From: Pedobacter arcticus A12 | GTDB lineage: Bacteria > Bacteroidota > Bacteroidia > Sphingobacteriales > Sphingobacteriaceae | Reading direction: 5' to 3' | Length of the DNA: 64,000 nt | Assembly: GCF_000302595.1 (NCBI RefSeq) | Contig: NZ_JH947128.1 | Location: 124,001-188,000 of the forward strand | In this document: in pieces, positions 28,261 to 36,367 of the stretch | Layout of the letters: every line of letters begins with the position of its first letter | Position numbering within the stretch: position 1 is the stretch's first letter | Notes under the pieces: generated by a model | What the model was told of the DNA's origin: nothing | Seen by the model: only the letters and a program-made list of their open reading frames with translations | The model's database searches: none | Position numbers and translations under genes: made by a program

Positions 28261-29069
28261 TTCTTCAATACCTTTTTGGGGTTAGCCTCTGGGTTTTCTA
28301 CTGTTAAACCGTTTTTATGGATAATCTCTCGGGCCAAGTTCAAATAATTGATTGCTCCTTTTGAGTTTGCATCATGCATAATAACTGAAATACCAAAACT
28401 TGGCGCTTCGCTCAAGCGAGTATTACGGGCAATAATGGTATTAAAAACCAAATCTTCAAAATGCGAACGAACTTCTTCAACTACTTGGTTTGATAAGCGC
28501 AAACGCACATCGTACATGGTTAATAAAATACCCTCAATCTGTAAATTTGGGTTTAACCTGTTCTGCACAATTTTTATGGTGTTTAGTAATTTACCTAAAC
28601 CTTCTAAGGCAAAATACTCGCACTGTACCGGAATAATTACCGAATGTGCAGCGGTTAAAGCATTAATGGTAATTAAACCCAAAGATGGCGAACAATCAAT
28701 AATAATAAAATCGTAATCGTCTTTAACCTGCTCTAAAACCGCTTTCATTTTATACTCACGCTCATGCAAATTGATCATCTCAATCTCTGCACCTACCAAA
28801 TCAATATGGGCTGGCAGTAAATCTAAATTTGGCGTATCGGTTTTTTGTATGGCTTCTCTTGCGGTAACATCATTGATAATACATTCGTAAATGCTATGTT
28901 TGATGGTACGCGGATCAAATCCAATACCCGATGTAGAATTTGCTTGCGGATCTGCATCCACAATTAAAGTCTTAAACTCTAAAACGGCTAAACTGGCGGC
29001 TAAATTTATGGAAGTTGTGGTTTTACCCACGCCTCCTTTTTGATTGGCAATTGCTATGATTTTACTCAT
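28257..29069 (-). CDS. parA: chromosome-partitioning ATPase ParA
   Basis: A 270-residue Soj-like ATPase with the deviant Walker A motif KGGVGKTT at about 11-18, the Walker A' region VDADPQANSTSG, and IIDCSPSLGLITINAL. The short form without an N-terminal DNA-binding domain is the chromosomal type. It forms DNA-bound gradients that pull ParB-origin complexes. First gene of the run down to lepB. The 168 bases upstream, shared with the divergent flavin reductase gene, should contain its promoter. Confidence 0.97.
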   Translation of the reverse strand: MSKIIAIANQKGGVGKTTTSINLAASLAVLEFKTLIVDADPQANSTSGIGFDPRTIKHSIYECIINDVTAREAIQKTDTPNLDLLPAHIDLVGAEIEMINLHEREYKMKAVLEQVKDDYDFIIIDCSPSLGLITINALTAAHSVIIPVQCEYFALEGLGKLLNTIKIVQNRLNPNLQIEGILLTMYDVRLRLSNQVVEEVRSHFEDLVFNTIIARNTRLSEAPSFGISVIMHDANSKGAINYLNLAREIIHKNGLTVENPEANPKKVLKK

Positions 29070-29237
29070 CTAAAAAATTCTCTGTTTTGAAACTTTTACT
29101 TTGATTCGCTGTTTATAAAAAAATATTCGTTTTTTGTAGTTTGAGAGCAAATTATTAATCTTTTTTAACAGGGTTGCAAGATACAAATTTAAACAATATC
29201 TATTTCCACACGTTAAGCTATTTATAAACAAATAAAC

Positions 29238-29759
29238 ATGACAATTATTGTTTCGAGCACCAACCGACCAAACAGCAATACCGCAAAAATATCGGAATAT
29301 TACCAAAAAATTTTGGCCACAAAAGGTTTAAAAACTGAGATACTTTACCTTACTGACTTACCAGAAACCATCATAAAAACCGATTTATTTGGACAAAGAA
29401 GTGAGGCTTTTCAGCCCATACAAGATCAAATCACAGCCGCAGACAAATTTATTTTTGTTGTTCCAGAATATAACGGCAGTTTCCCCGGAATTTTAAAGCT
29501 CTTTATTGATTGCTGTAAATTTCCGGATTCATTTTACGACAAAAAAGTTGCCTTGGTAGGGCACTCGACAGGTAAATACGGAAACATCAGAGGGATAGAT
29601 CACCTAACCGGCATATGCAATTACATTAATTTACATGTGATGCCTTTAAAAATTCATATCCCTCATATACATACAGAGTTAAATGAAGCCGGTGATCTTT
29701 TTAAAGAGGATACCCTGAAGTTTACAAATCAACAGATGGATAAGTTTATCGCTTTTTAA
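29238..29759 (+). CDS. NADPH-dependent FMN reductase family protein
   Basis: A 173-residue flavodoxin-fold protein with the phosphate-binding start IIVSSTNRPNSNTAKIS and the family stretch FVVPEYNGSFPGILKLFIDC, which contacts FMN and forms the dimer. Such enzymes reduce free flavin, quinones or azo compounds with NAD(P)H. The physiological substrate is not known. It is divergent from parA. Confidence 0.9.
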   Translation: MTIIVSSTNRPNSNTAKISEYYQKILATKGLKTEILYLTDLPETIIKTDLFGQRSEAFQPIQDQITAADKFIFVVPEYNGSFPGILKLFIDCCKFPDSFYDKKVALVGHSTGKYGNIRGIDHLTGICNYINLHVMPLKIHIPHIHTELNEAGDLFKEDTLKFTNQQMDKFIAF

Positions 29760-29816
29760 GCATATACTTTTGGCGTTTCCCCGATGAAAGATCGGGATCG
29801 GGCTTTCCGTTTCAAT

Positions 29817-29884
29817 CTTTTTTGTTGTTCTTCGTCTCCCTCTTCGACTCCGCTCAGAGAATAATTCTCAGAACAACAAAAAAG
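29817..29884. repeat. intergenic hairpin element with 14-bp perfect arms
   Basis: CTTTTTTGTTGTTC (29817-29830) and its exact complement (29871-29884) flank a loop that contains TTCGACTCCGCTCAG and a nested GAGAAT/ATTCTC palindrome. The flanks carry GATCGGGATCGGGC and GGATTTCCACTGC. Elements like TTCGACTCCGCTCAG are familiar dispersed intergenic sequences in this phylum, so it is probably one copy of a genome-wide family. Confidence 0.65.
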
Positions 29885-29930
29885 GATTTCCACTGCTATC
29901 CCTAACACAGATTTATCGTGTTATAAAAAA

Positions 29931-29938
29931 TAATTTTG
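29931..29938 (+). promoter_or_regulatory. possible -7 element of the DUF1398 gene
   Basis: TAATTTTG fits TAnnTTTG and lies 30 bases before the ATG. A clear TTG at the expected upstream distance is absent. Confidence 0.4.
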
Positions 29939-29967
29939 GATATATTTACATCAATAAATCCAAAGAA

Positions 29968-30357
29968 ATGTTCACGGTAGCACAAATTAAAGAAGCTCAT
30001 AGGAAAGTAAAATCAGGCGCTGATTTCCCTAAGTATATTCAAGAAATCAAAAGGTTAGGGGTTAAAGCTTTTGAAACTTGGGTAAAAGACAGCCATACCG
30101 AATATTTTGGCGAAGCAGGTTTTTCTACCAAATCTGAATCCATGTATGGCACTTTAACCATTGCAGAAAAAAGCAACAAAGAATCTTTTGAAAACCGATT
30201 AAGAATTCATCAACAAGGACAAACCGATTATTTTACCTTTTGCAATGATTGTGCTGAAACAGGAATTGAAAAGTGGTTTGCCGATTTGGATAAAATGACC
30301 TGTACTTATTTTGATTTAGCAGGGAACACAATTTTGGTAGAGAAGATTCCAACTTAG
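29968..30357 (+). CDS. DUF1398 family protein
   Basis: A 129-residue soluble protein matching the DUF1398 (YbcV-like) family: MFTVAQIKEAHRKVKSGADF at the start, then YIQEIKRLGVKAFETWV, HQQGQTDYFTFCNDCAETGI and FDLAGNTILVEKIP. Family members are found in phages and bacteria without an established function. It is monocistronic and convergent with the GH31-like gene. Confidence 0.85.
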   Translation: MFTVAQIKEAHRKVKSGADFPKYIQEIKRLGVKAFETWVKDSHTEYFGEAGFSTKSESMYGTLTIAEKSNKESFENRLRIHQQGQTDYFTFCNDCAETGIEKWFADLDKMTCTYFDLAGNTILVEKIPT

Positions 30358-30399
30358 CATTGGTTTCACCGTTCAGAAGATTTCGTAATTGTAAGTTTG

Positions 30400-31107
30400 T
30401 TAAGGCAACTGAACTTTGATCAGATCTAAATTTCTTTTGATTTCATCCGTATTCCCGCTTAAAAAGTAAAACGTATTGAGCGAGCTGTCCAACTCAAATT
30501 TAATTTGATGATTTACTGCTGTGCTTATCTTTGTTTTTTCCTTTGAAGCGCTTTTAACAAACAAAGCATAACCTTTCGGCGAGATCAATAACGGGTTACA
30601 CATCTTCTTTTTTCCGATAAAGGGCTTATCTTTATTAAGCTTGACCGATCTTATTTTATTGCCCTCAAAAAGATTAGGTGTATCATCAGCGCTAAGCGAA
30701 AAACCTATATTATGGCTTTGATTAGCTAAAAAGAAACTGGAGTTTTTAACTAGCAATTCTTCGTTTTTCTTTTTCAAAAACCTTACGGATAAATCATATT
30801 TGCTAACAATTACCCATAAAGAATCCGTCGCAAAAAAGATGTCGTCCAAATTTTGGGTAACCCTAATATTCAATGGACTTCCTGAAGAAGAAACAATATT
30901 TGAATCTGTTTTTACATCACTAAAAGTTAATTTAATCACATTTGCGCTGTACGCAGTAATATTTAAACTCCCGCTATCACTTTTGATTTTTAAAGTATTA
31001 TTTACTAAATTCTTACTGTTGTAAATTGGAATAAGCTGTGATTGCGCATCAACCAGTTGCGTAGAAAGCAACCAGAGAAATGTAGCAGCAATTATCCTAT
31101 AAATCAT
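30400..31107 (-). CDS. orphan GH31 N-terminal-domain-like exported protein
   Basis: A 235-residue protein with a signal peptide (ending QLVDAQ). The mature part resembles the galactose-mutarotase-like N-terminal sandwich of GH31 alpha-glucosidases: SLNITAYSANVIKLTFSDV, SVRFLKKKNEEL, GYALFVKS, and the ending FYFLSGNTDEIKRNLDLI. That last segment corresponds to the strand just before the catalytic barrel in GH31 enzymes. The chain stops there, so the catalytic domain is absent. It follows the mscS gene with a four-base overlap. It may be a binding protein or an evolutionary remnant; both are inference. Confidence 0.6.
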   Translation of the reverse strand: MIYRIIAATFLWLLSTQLVDAQSQLIPIYNSKNLVNNTLKIKSDSGSLNITAYSANVIKLTFSDVKTDSNIVSSSGSPLNIRVTQNLDDIFFATDSLWVIVSKYDLSVRFLKKKNEELLVKNSSFFLANQSHNIGFSLSADDTPNLFEGNKIRSVKLNKDKPFIGKKKMCNPLLISPKGYALFVKSASKEKTKISTAVNHQIKFELDSSLNTFYFLSGNTDEIKRNLDLIKVQLP

Positions 31108-32288
31108 TTGTTTGTAGTAATTGATAGAGCTTTATTGCCAAACTCGTGGTAAACCGTATTAGACGGAAATGCAAAATCGGCACCATTATGCAACACAATA
31201 TCCATAATTTTATAGTTGATTTCTTCTTTGATTGTTAAGTAAATAGCGTAGTCCACAATTTCTATATAATATAAAATCTGGATATTGAGCGCAGACCCAC
31301 CAAAGTTATCGAAGTTAACATACGTGTCCATGTTTGTTTCGTTACGCTCATCTATGTAGGCTTTAATCTCGTCGCATATCTTCTTCAATACTTCTGGCGG
31401 AGTGCCGTACAACAGACCGATCTCAAACTTCACCCTTCGTAAATTCCTCAAAGTAAGATTCTCTAACGGACCGTCAATCATCTTTTTATTGGGAATAATA
31501 ACCAAAGTTTTATCCACCGTTCGTACTACGGTACTTCTAAAACCCACTTTTTCAACTACAGCATCATAACCCATCACACGTACAGAATCACCAACCACAA
31601 AAGGTTTATCAGCAAATATGGTAAAAGAGCCCAACAAATTTTGCAAAGTATCCTGAGCGGCCAATGCAATGGCAATACCACCAATACCTAAGCCTGCTAT
31701 AATTGCTGCAATGTTCATATTAAATACTATGCCCATCACCACAAAAACACCAATAATGATCACCACTATTTTACTAAACTCACGTAAAAACGACACCAAC
31801 TGATCGTCTGATTTAGATTCTGTCAAACTAGCTTTATATGCAAACACATGCGACACAAAATCTATCAGCCTTAACAAAATGCGGAAGCTAGAAATGATCA
31901 TCAGAAATAGAAAGACTTTATCTATAACCTCTATTACCTTAACCGTGTAAACTGCTTTTTGAACGGTTCGTTTAAAAACCACCACATCTAATGGATAGCT
32001 TAACTGGTTAATAGCTATGTATAAAAATATTATGGTAATTAAAAACTCTATGGGTTTTAGCAATAGCTCCAAAAACTTATCAACCTTAATGCTTTTTGCT
32101 AATTTTTGAAAAAACAGGAAAAGAAGCTTTCCTAAATATTTAGAAATTAACCGTTTTAGTAAAAAGCCAAAAAGCAGAATAGCAAAAAAAAGCACATAAC
32201 TTTTTAAGCTATTGCCAAGTATTACTTGATTTAAAAAATCTAAATTCATTGTCGTCAAATTACTCATTCTACCCGAAATTTTTGACAC
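31104..32288 (-). CDS. MscS-family mechanosensitive channel
   Basis: A 394-residue inner-membrane protein with five or so hydrophobic segments. It then has the MscS pore helix and core (NIAAIIAGLGIGGIAIALAAQDTLQNLLGS) and the beta domain signature FVVGDSVRVMGYDAVVEKVG. The cytoplasmic alpha/beta part carries LVIIPNKKMIDGPLENLTLR. It opens under membrane tension to relieve osmotic stress. The first ATG is used here; the ATG 13 codons in (MNLDFLNQVILG) is an equally good start. A terminator for rplS lies at its 5' boundary. Confidence 0.93.
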   Translation of the reverse strand: MSKISGRMSNLTTMNLDFLNQVILGNSLKSYVLFFAILLFGFLLKRLISKYLGKLLFLFFQKLAKSIKVDKFLELLLKPIEFLITIIFLYIAINQLSYPLDVVVFKRTVQKAVYTVKVIEVIDKVFLFLMIISSFRILLRLIDFVSHVFAYKASLTESKSDDQLVSFLREFSKIVVIIIGVFVVMGIVFNMNIAAIIAGLGIGGIAIALAAQDTLQNLLGSFTIFADKPFVVGDSVRVMGYDAVVEKVGFRSTVVRTVDKTLVIIPNKKMIDGPLENLTLRNLRRVKFEIGLLYGTPPEVLKKICDEIKAYIDERNETNMDTYVNFDNFGGSALNIQILYYIEIVDYAIYLTIKEEINYKIMDIVLHNGADFAFPSNTVYHEFGNKALSITTNK

Positions 32289-32318
32289 AAAAAAAACCTC
32301 CCGAAGATAATCGGAAGG
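32289..32318 (-). terminator. terminator of the rimM-rplS gene run
   Basis: On the minus strand, CCTTCCGA pairs with TCGGGAGG (8 bp, one G-T pair) and is followed by eight T. It lies 22 bases beyond the rplS stop and directly before the mscS start. Confidence 0.85.
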
Positions 32319-32339
32319 CCTCTTTTATATATCGTTAAA

Positions 32340-32687
32340 CTAAACTCTTCTTGTTTTAATACGGGCAGCTTTACCAGTAAGCGCTCGTAGGTAGTACAAC
32401 TTAGCTCTACGTACTTTACCGTGACTGTTTACTTCTACTTTATCAATGTTTGGCGAGTGTATTGGAAAAATACGCTCAACACCAATTCCGTTAGATATTT
32501 TACGAACAGTAAAAGTTTCTGTAGCGTTTGCGCTATTTCTTTGAATAACAACACCTTGGTAAACTTGAATACGTTCTTTATTTCCTTCGCGGATTTTATA
32601 GTGAACACTTACCGTATCTCCAGCCTTAAACTCAGGTAAAGATGCTTTTACAATTACCTGCTCTTCTACAAATTTTACTAAATCCAT
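32340..32687 (-). CDS. rplS: 50S ribosomal protein L19
   Basis: A 115-residue protein with [42 protein letters not shown] and the C-terminal [20 protein letters not shown]19 sits at the 30S-50S interface. It is separated from trmD by 176 bases, with its own possible promoter and leader hairpin, so it may be expressed independently. Confidence 0.98.
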   Translation of the reverse strand: MDLVKFVEEQVIVKASLPEFKAGDTVSVHYKIREGNKERIQVYQGVVIQRNSANATETFTVRKISNGIGVERIFPIHSPNIDKVEVNSHGKVRRAKLYYLRALTGKAARIKTRRV

Positions 32688-32707
32688 GATTTTTTTTGCG
32701 ATTTATA

Positions 32708-32729
32708 ACGATAAAAAAATGATTATCGT
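32708..32729 (-). promoter_or_regulatory. hairpin in the rplS leader
   Basis: ACGATAA and TTATCGT form a 7-bp stem around an 8-base loop, 20 bases upstream of the rplS start. TAATATTG, one mismatch from the TAnnTTTG promoter element, lies further upstream at about 32749-32756. The arrangement would suit autogenous control by L19 but is only suggestive. Confidence 0.4.
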
Positions 32730-32863
32730 CCCCTAAATTTGGGAGTGCAATATTAGTGAATAATTTTTAGAATTAAAAACGAATTTTAAAATTAAGTTGT
32801 ATTTTTTTTCAACTTCAATATCTACTTACGCTTTTTATAATGCACTCGTATCCAACACTTCAT

Positions 32864-33541
32864 TTACTCCAACAAATCCGGCCTTCTTTCTTGCGTTCTT
32901 TTCAAAGCTTCATCATGTCGCCAATTTTCAATTTTGGCTTGGTCTCCACTCAACAGAATTGCCGGCACCTTATGGCCGTTCCAATCTGCCGGACGAGAAT
33001 ACACAGGCGCATCCAATAATTCTCCTTGGAAAGAATCAGAAAGTGCTGAAGTCTCATCGTTAAGCACACCTGGAATCAGCCTAACCACAGCATCCACCAC
33101 AATGGCCGCGGGCAACTCTCCGCCAGATAAAACATAATCACCAACGGAAAGCTCGCGGGTAACGTAAATATCTCTTATACGTTGATCTATACCCTTGTAG
33201 TGTCCGCACAAAACCATAATATTTCCTTTGCTTGAAAGTTCGTTAGCTATAGTTTGCGTTAGCGTTACCCCGTCTGGTGTCATAAAAATGATTTCGTCAT
33301 AATCCCGCTCAGATTTTAATTTCTCTATACATTTTGCAAAAGGCTCTATCTGCATCACCATCCCACTACCGCCACCGTAAGGATAATCGTCTACACTTTT
33401 TTGCTTATTATGGGCGTACTCTCTAAGGTTGTGCACTACAATTTCTGCTTTGCCTTTAGTTTGTGCTCTTTGCAAAATCGAATGCGCAAATGGACTTTGC
33501 AACAATCCCGGTAAAACGGTTATAATATCAAAACGAATCAT
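32864..33541 (-). CDS. trmD: tRNA (guanine37-N1)-methyltransferase
   Basis: A 225-residue SPOUT methyltransferase that methylates G37 next to the anticodon using SAM. Features are the N-terminal [14 protein letters not shown]-binding knot segments [13 protein letters not shown] and [12 protein letters not shown], and [13 protein letters not shown]. Length is normal for a short TrmD. It overlaps the upstream acetyltransferase gene by 14 bases, which implies translational coupling. Confidence 0.97.
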   Translation of the reverse strand: MIRFDIITVLPGLLQSPFAHSILQRAQTKGKAEIVVHNLREYAHNKQKSVDDYPYGGGSGMVMQIEPFAKCIEKLKSERDYDEIIFMTPDGVTLTQTIANELSSKGNIMVLCGHYKGIDQRIRDIYVTRELSVGDYVLSGGELPAAIVVDAVVRLIPGVLNDETSALSDSFQGELLDAPVYSRPADWNGHKVPAILLSGDQAKIENWRHDEALKRTQERRPDLLE

Positions 33542-34088
33542 TTAATTTCTGTTTATTCCAATCTATATGATTGATTGCGAATTCGAAATGGCGGTTTTCT
33601 ACACCATTATCTCTTTTGGTAAACTCTTTTATTTTTACCGCTCCAAGTTTTTCAACAGCTTTTTGCGATCGTAGGTTAGTAGCACCGATATGAAAAATTA
33701 AATTTTCAATACCTTGTTCAAAGGCATAGTTTATCATCAATGTTTTTAGCGCTCTGTTAACCGCGGTTCCCCAGTATTTTCTTGCCATAAAGGTGTAGCC
33801 AATTGCAACGGTTTTATTTTCGGGGACATAATCGTAAAATCTGCTGGAGCCAATGACATCATGATTTTGTGAATCGATGATTATAAAAGCAGAATTAGAC
33901 TGCAAAGCCTTTTTAAAAAATCTTCTGAAAACATCTTTTTTATATCGGTTAAAAGACGGATGTTGTTCCCATATCAAGGGATCAGAAGCAACTTCATACA
34001 ATGCTCTAAAATCATAATCTTTCAGCGGAACTAAAGTAACCAAATAGTTGTCAAGATGCTGAGGTTGCCAGTTTACAGTTATTTTCAT
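33528..34088 (-). CDS. RimJ/RimL-type GNAT acetyltransferase
   Basis: A 186-residue acetyltransferase of the RimJ/RimL-like (Acetyltransf_3) group: [20 protein letters not shown] at the start, [20 protein letters not shown] in the acetyl-CoA motif, and [19 protein letters not shown] near the end. These enzymes acetylate protein N-termini or small molecules. Its place between rimM and trmD, with an overlap into trmD, is unusual for this ribosome-maturation cluster. Target unknown. Confidence 0.9.
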   Translation of the reverse strand: MKITVNWQPQHLDNYLVTLVPLKDYDFRALYEVASDPLIWEQHPSFNRYKKDVFRRFFKKALQSNSAFIIIDSQNHDVIGSSRFYDYVPENKTVAIGYTFMARKYWGTAVNRALKTLMINYAFEQGIENLIFHIGATNLRSQKAVEKLGAVKIKEFTKRDNGVENRHFEFAINHIDWNKQKLNDSF

Positions 34089-34149
34089 TTTTATGAGCTT
34101 TGGTTTCTACGCTTGTTTGGTTAAGTGGGAAAATCTCTATCCCCGATAT

Positions 34150-34665
34150 CTACAAATCCAAAAGTCCATCGGGTAAATCAAAGTGCACCGCTTTTTTATC
34201 CATGTCTATCTCGGCGATAAAAGCCTCATTAAGGGGAATCATCACCTCTTTTTCTTGATATTTAAGGGTTGCTATAAATTGCTGAGGGTATTCTTGCACA
34301 TCTAAAATCTCGCCTAAATCGCCTTTATGCAAATCATCTGCAGTAAAGCCAATTAAATCTGTAAAAAAGAATTCTCCTTTTTTGCGCTTGGGTTTTAACT
34401 TATTTGGTAAAAATATTTTCCGCTTGGTGATGATGCTTGCTTTATCAATATGATCAATATCTTCAAAATTGAAATAACCGATCATTGGCATGGGGATTTT
34501 GTAATTGCTTACAAAATACGGCACCAGTTTATTACTAATCTCAATAAAAACAGCACTTATCTTCAGTTTTTCGGGCTCGCTAAAGGTAAATGCAACCTGC
34601 ACCTCTCCTTTTAATCCTCTGGTTTTACTGATGTAACCTATCTCAAAACAATCTTCAACTTTCAT
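34150..34665 (-). CDS. rimM: ribosome maturation factor RimM
   Basis: A 171-residue protein with an N-terminal RimM domain (EIGYISKTRGLKGEVQVAF) and a C-terminal PRC-barrel domain (FFTDLIGFTADDLHKGDLG, MIPLNEAFIAEIDMDKKAVH, ending LPDGLLDL). It assists 30S head assembly by binding S19. In many bacteria rpsP lies just upstream; here the upstream neighbour is an acyltransferase, so rpsP must be elsewhere. Confidence 0.96.
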   Translation of the reverse strand: MKVEDCFEIGYISKTRGLKGEVQVAFTFSEPEKLKISAVFIEISNKLVPYFVSNYKIPMPMIGYFNFEDIDHIDKASIITKRKIFLPNKLKPKRKKGEFFFTDLIGFTADDLHKGDLGEILDVQEYPQQFIATLKYQEKEVMIPLNEAFIAEIDMDKKAVHFDLPDGLLDL

Positions 34666-34713
34666 TTTACAAGCAAGGCCACGTTATTTTCCTTGAGACT
34701 GCGAAGATACGAT

Positions 34714-34763
34714 AAAGTTAAAAGTCGAAAGTTAAAAGTAGAGAGTTAAAAGTTAAAAGTCGA
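34714..34763. repeat. tandem AAAGTTAAAAGT-type oligomers
   Basis: Four or so imperfect units of the form (A/G)AGTTAAAAGT with CGAA or AGAG spacers lie just upstream of rimM. The same unit appears in the fusA-rpsJ gap. Confidence 0.75.
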
Positions 34764-34820
34764 ATTAGGTTACAAAAAACCTTCCCTCACTTAGATGACA
34801 GGAGTGTTATTGATTATTTT

Positions 34821-35915
34821 TTATCTGGCACTAGCTTTTAATTTATCGGTTAAATAACTCCGTATAGGAAAATCGAGTACTCTAAATACTAAATAAGCCA
34901 AGCCGATGAGCAATAGCAAAGAAACAGGAATTACCCAGTACAACTCATGAATACTTGGGGTTTTTACGGTCACATAATTTGCAAATACCCACATGAAAGG
35001 ATAATGAGTCATGTAAAGCGGGTAAGAGATGTCGCCAGAAAACTTATTTATTTTATCATGTTTAGAAGCTAAACTTGCACCGGCACCTAATGAAACAAGC
35101 AATGGAAAATATATTGTAACGATAATAAAATCAACTAACCAATTCCATTGAGGGCTGTAAGGAGTTAAAAACGCTATCAGCAATAAGGCACTCATGCCCA
35201 ATAAACCTAACTTATTTTTAATTATCCAGTTAGAACGGAAAATCAACATCCCCATTAAAAAAGAAAAAGAGATGCGAGCTAAGCCATCGAAAAATGTTTC
35301 ACCGCTCCAACCGCCCAACAAGTGACCAGAACTATAACTTACATAAAAAAGACAAGCAGCTGCTATCAACAACAGTGGCGTTAGCATCTTTTTGGTAGCT
35401 TTAAATAACACCATTGCATAAGCTAAGTTGGCAACGTATTCCCAAAACAACGACCAACTAGGTGCGTTTAAATTAAACAGGTTGAAATACCGTTCGGCTA
35501 CTACCGGGTATGGAATTAGCAGAAACGATGTTATAAAAATCAATGCAGTTTCTTTAAAACCATATACGGCAAACAAATTACTATAAGGATCAAATAAAAA
35601 GGTGAGCAGACCTAAAATAGAGCCTATGATGACTAAAGGATGCAAACGGATTAGCCTTAGTTTAATAAAAGTTTTTAAGCCCATGCCAGCTATACGGTTA
35701 TCATAGGCATATGCAATTACAAAACCAGACAAACAGAAAAAGAAATCTACCGCTAAATAACCATGCGAAATGAAATTTTTACTGAAATCGGTAATCACAA
35801 TTTCCATAAAATGAAAAATGACGACCACTACAGCGGCTAAACCTCTTAATCCGTCTAATATCTCAAAATGTGGTTTACTTTTTAAAAGCTTTGGGTCTAA
35901 AGTTTGGCCTTGCAT
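34821..35915 (-). CDS. acyltransferase family 3 membrane protein
   Basis: A 364-residue integral membrane protein with about ten hydrophobic helices. It has the family 3 (OafA/YrhL) signature near the N-terminus: ILDGLRGLAAVVVVIFHF, with the catalytic-type His, then HGYLAVDFFFCLSGFVIAYA. Later segments include LSGDISYPLYMTHYP-like text. Such proteins O-acylate surface polysaccharides, lipids or secondary metabolites. There is no C-terminal SGNH domain. No glycosyltransferase cluster is adjacent, so the acceptor is unknown. Confidence 0.93.
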   Translation of the reverse strand: MQGQTLDPKLLKSKPHFEILDGLRGLAAVVVVIFHFMEIVITDFSKNFISHGYLAVDFFFCLSGFVIAYAYDNRIAGMGLKTFIKLRLIRLHPLVIIGSILGLLTFLFDPYSNLFAVYGFKETALIFITSFLLIPYPVVAERYFNLFNLNAPSWSLFWEYVANLAYAMVLFKATKKMLTPLLLIAAACLFYVSYSSGHLLGGWSGETFFDGLARISFSFLMGMLIFRSNWIIKNKLGLLGMSALLLIAFLTPYSPQWNWLVDFIIVTIYFPLLVSLGAGASLASKHDKINKFSGDISYPLYMTHYPFMWVFANYVTVKTPSIHELYWVIPVSLLLLIGLAYLVFRVLDFPIRSYLTDKLKASAR

Positions 35916-36367
35916 TGTTTTTCATTTTTTAAAAGAGATTCTTTGAATGGTGGTTTTGCCAAATTACCTGTTTTTCTTATATAGTTATGTTGTTTATAGA
36001 TTTCTAAAACATAAAAAAAACGGTTAGTTAACGTAAATTTTACCGCTGATGCCTTTTCAGCACAACCTTTCCTGCCCTCATGCCGGGCAATGGCAGGCAC
36101 TTTTTTCCGAAAAAAGTACCCAAAAACTCTCGACTACGCCCTTTGCTAAAAAGGAAGTGCTTTTACTCTCTTCATCTTTACCGCAAAGTTCTGATGTCGA
36201 AAATAGGGTGAACTTTGGTCTGTGCTTAGGCTGGACTGAATGGGAAACAACCGTAATTTGCATTATTCTGCCATGATTTACTACAAATCTATTGGCAATC
36301 AACCTGTTATACCCAAAAATCACGTTAATTATAAAACCGCATAAAAATTCTTTTTAAAAACGAGAGT
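35916..36367. other. intergenic region with palindromes
   Basis: About 450 bases without a convincing gene. They contain ACTTTTTTC-C-GAAAAAAGT, a 9-bp perfect palindrome around one base (36099-36117), and a GCCCTCATGCCGGGC segment just before it. Short frames on both strands lack recognisable features and look like non-coding dispersed-repeat DNA. Confidence 0.5.

Noticed and set aside
29070-29306. 78-codon minus-strand frame upstream of parA
   Set aside because: It covers the parA promoter region and the start of the divergent flavin reductase gene, has no family features, and is lysine/isoleucine-rich as expected for random AT-rich DNA.
36049-36323. Overlapping short frames on both strands between the acyltransferase and serine hydrolase genes
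   Set aside because: Both read through palindromic repeat-like DNA, neither resembles a protein family, and they contradict each other.
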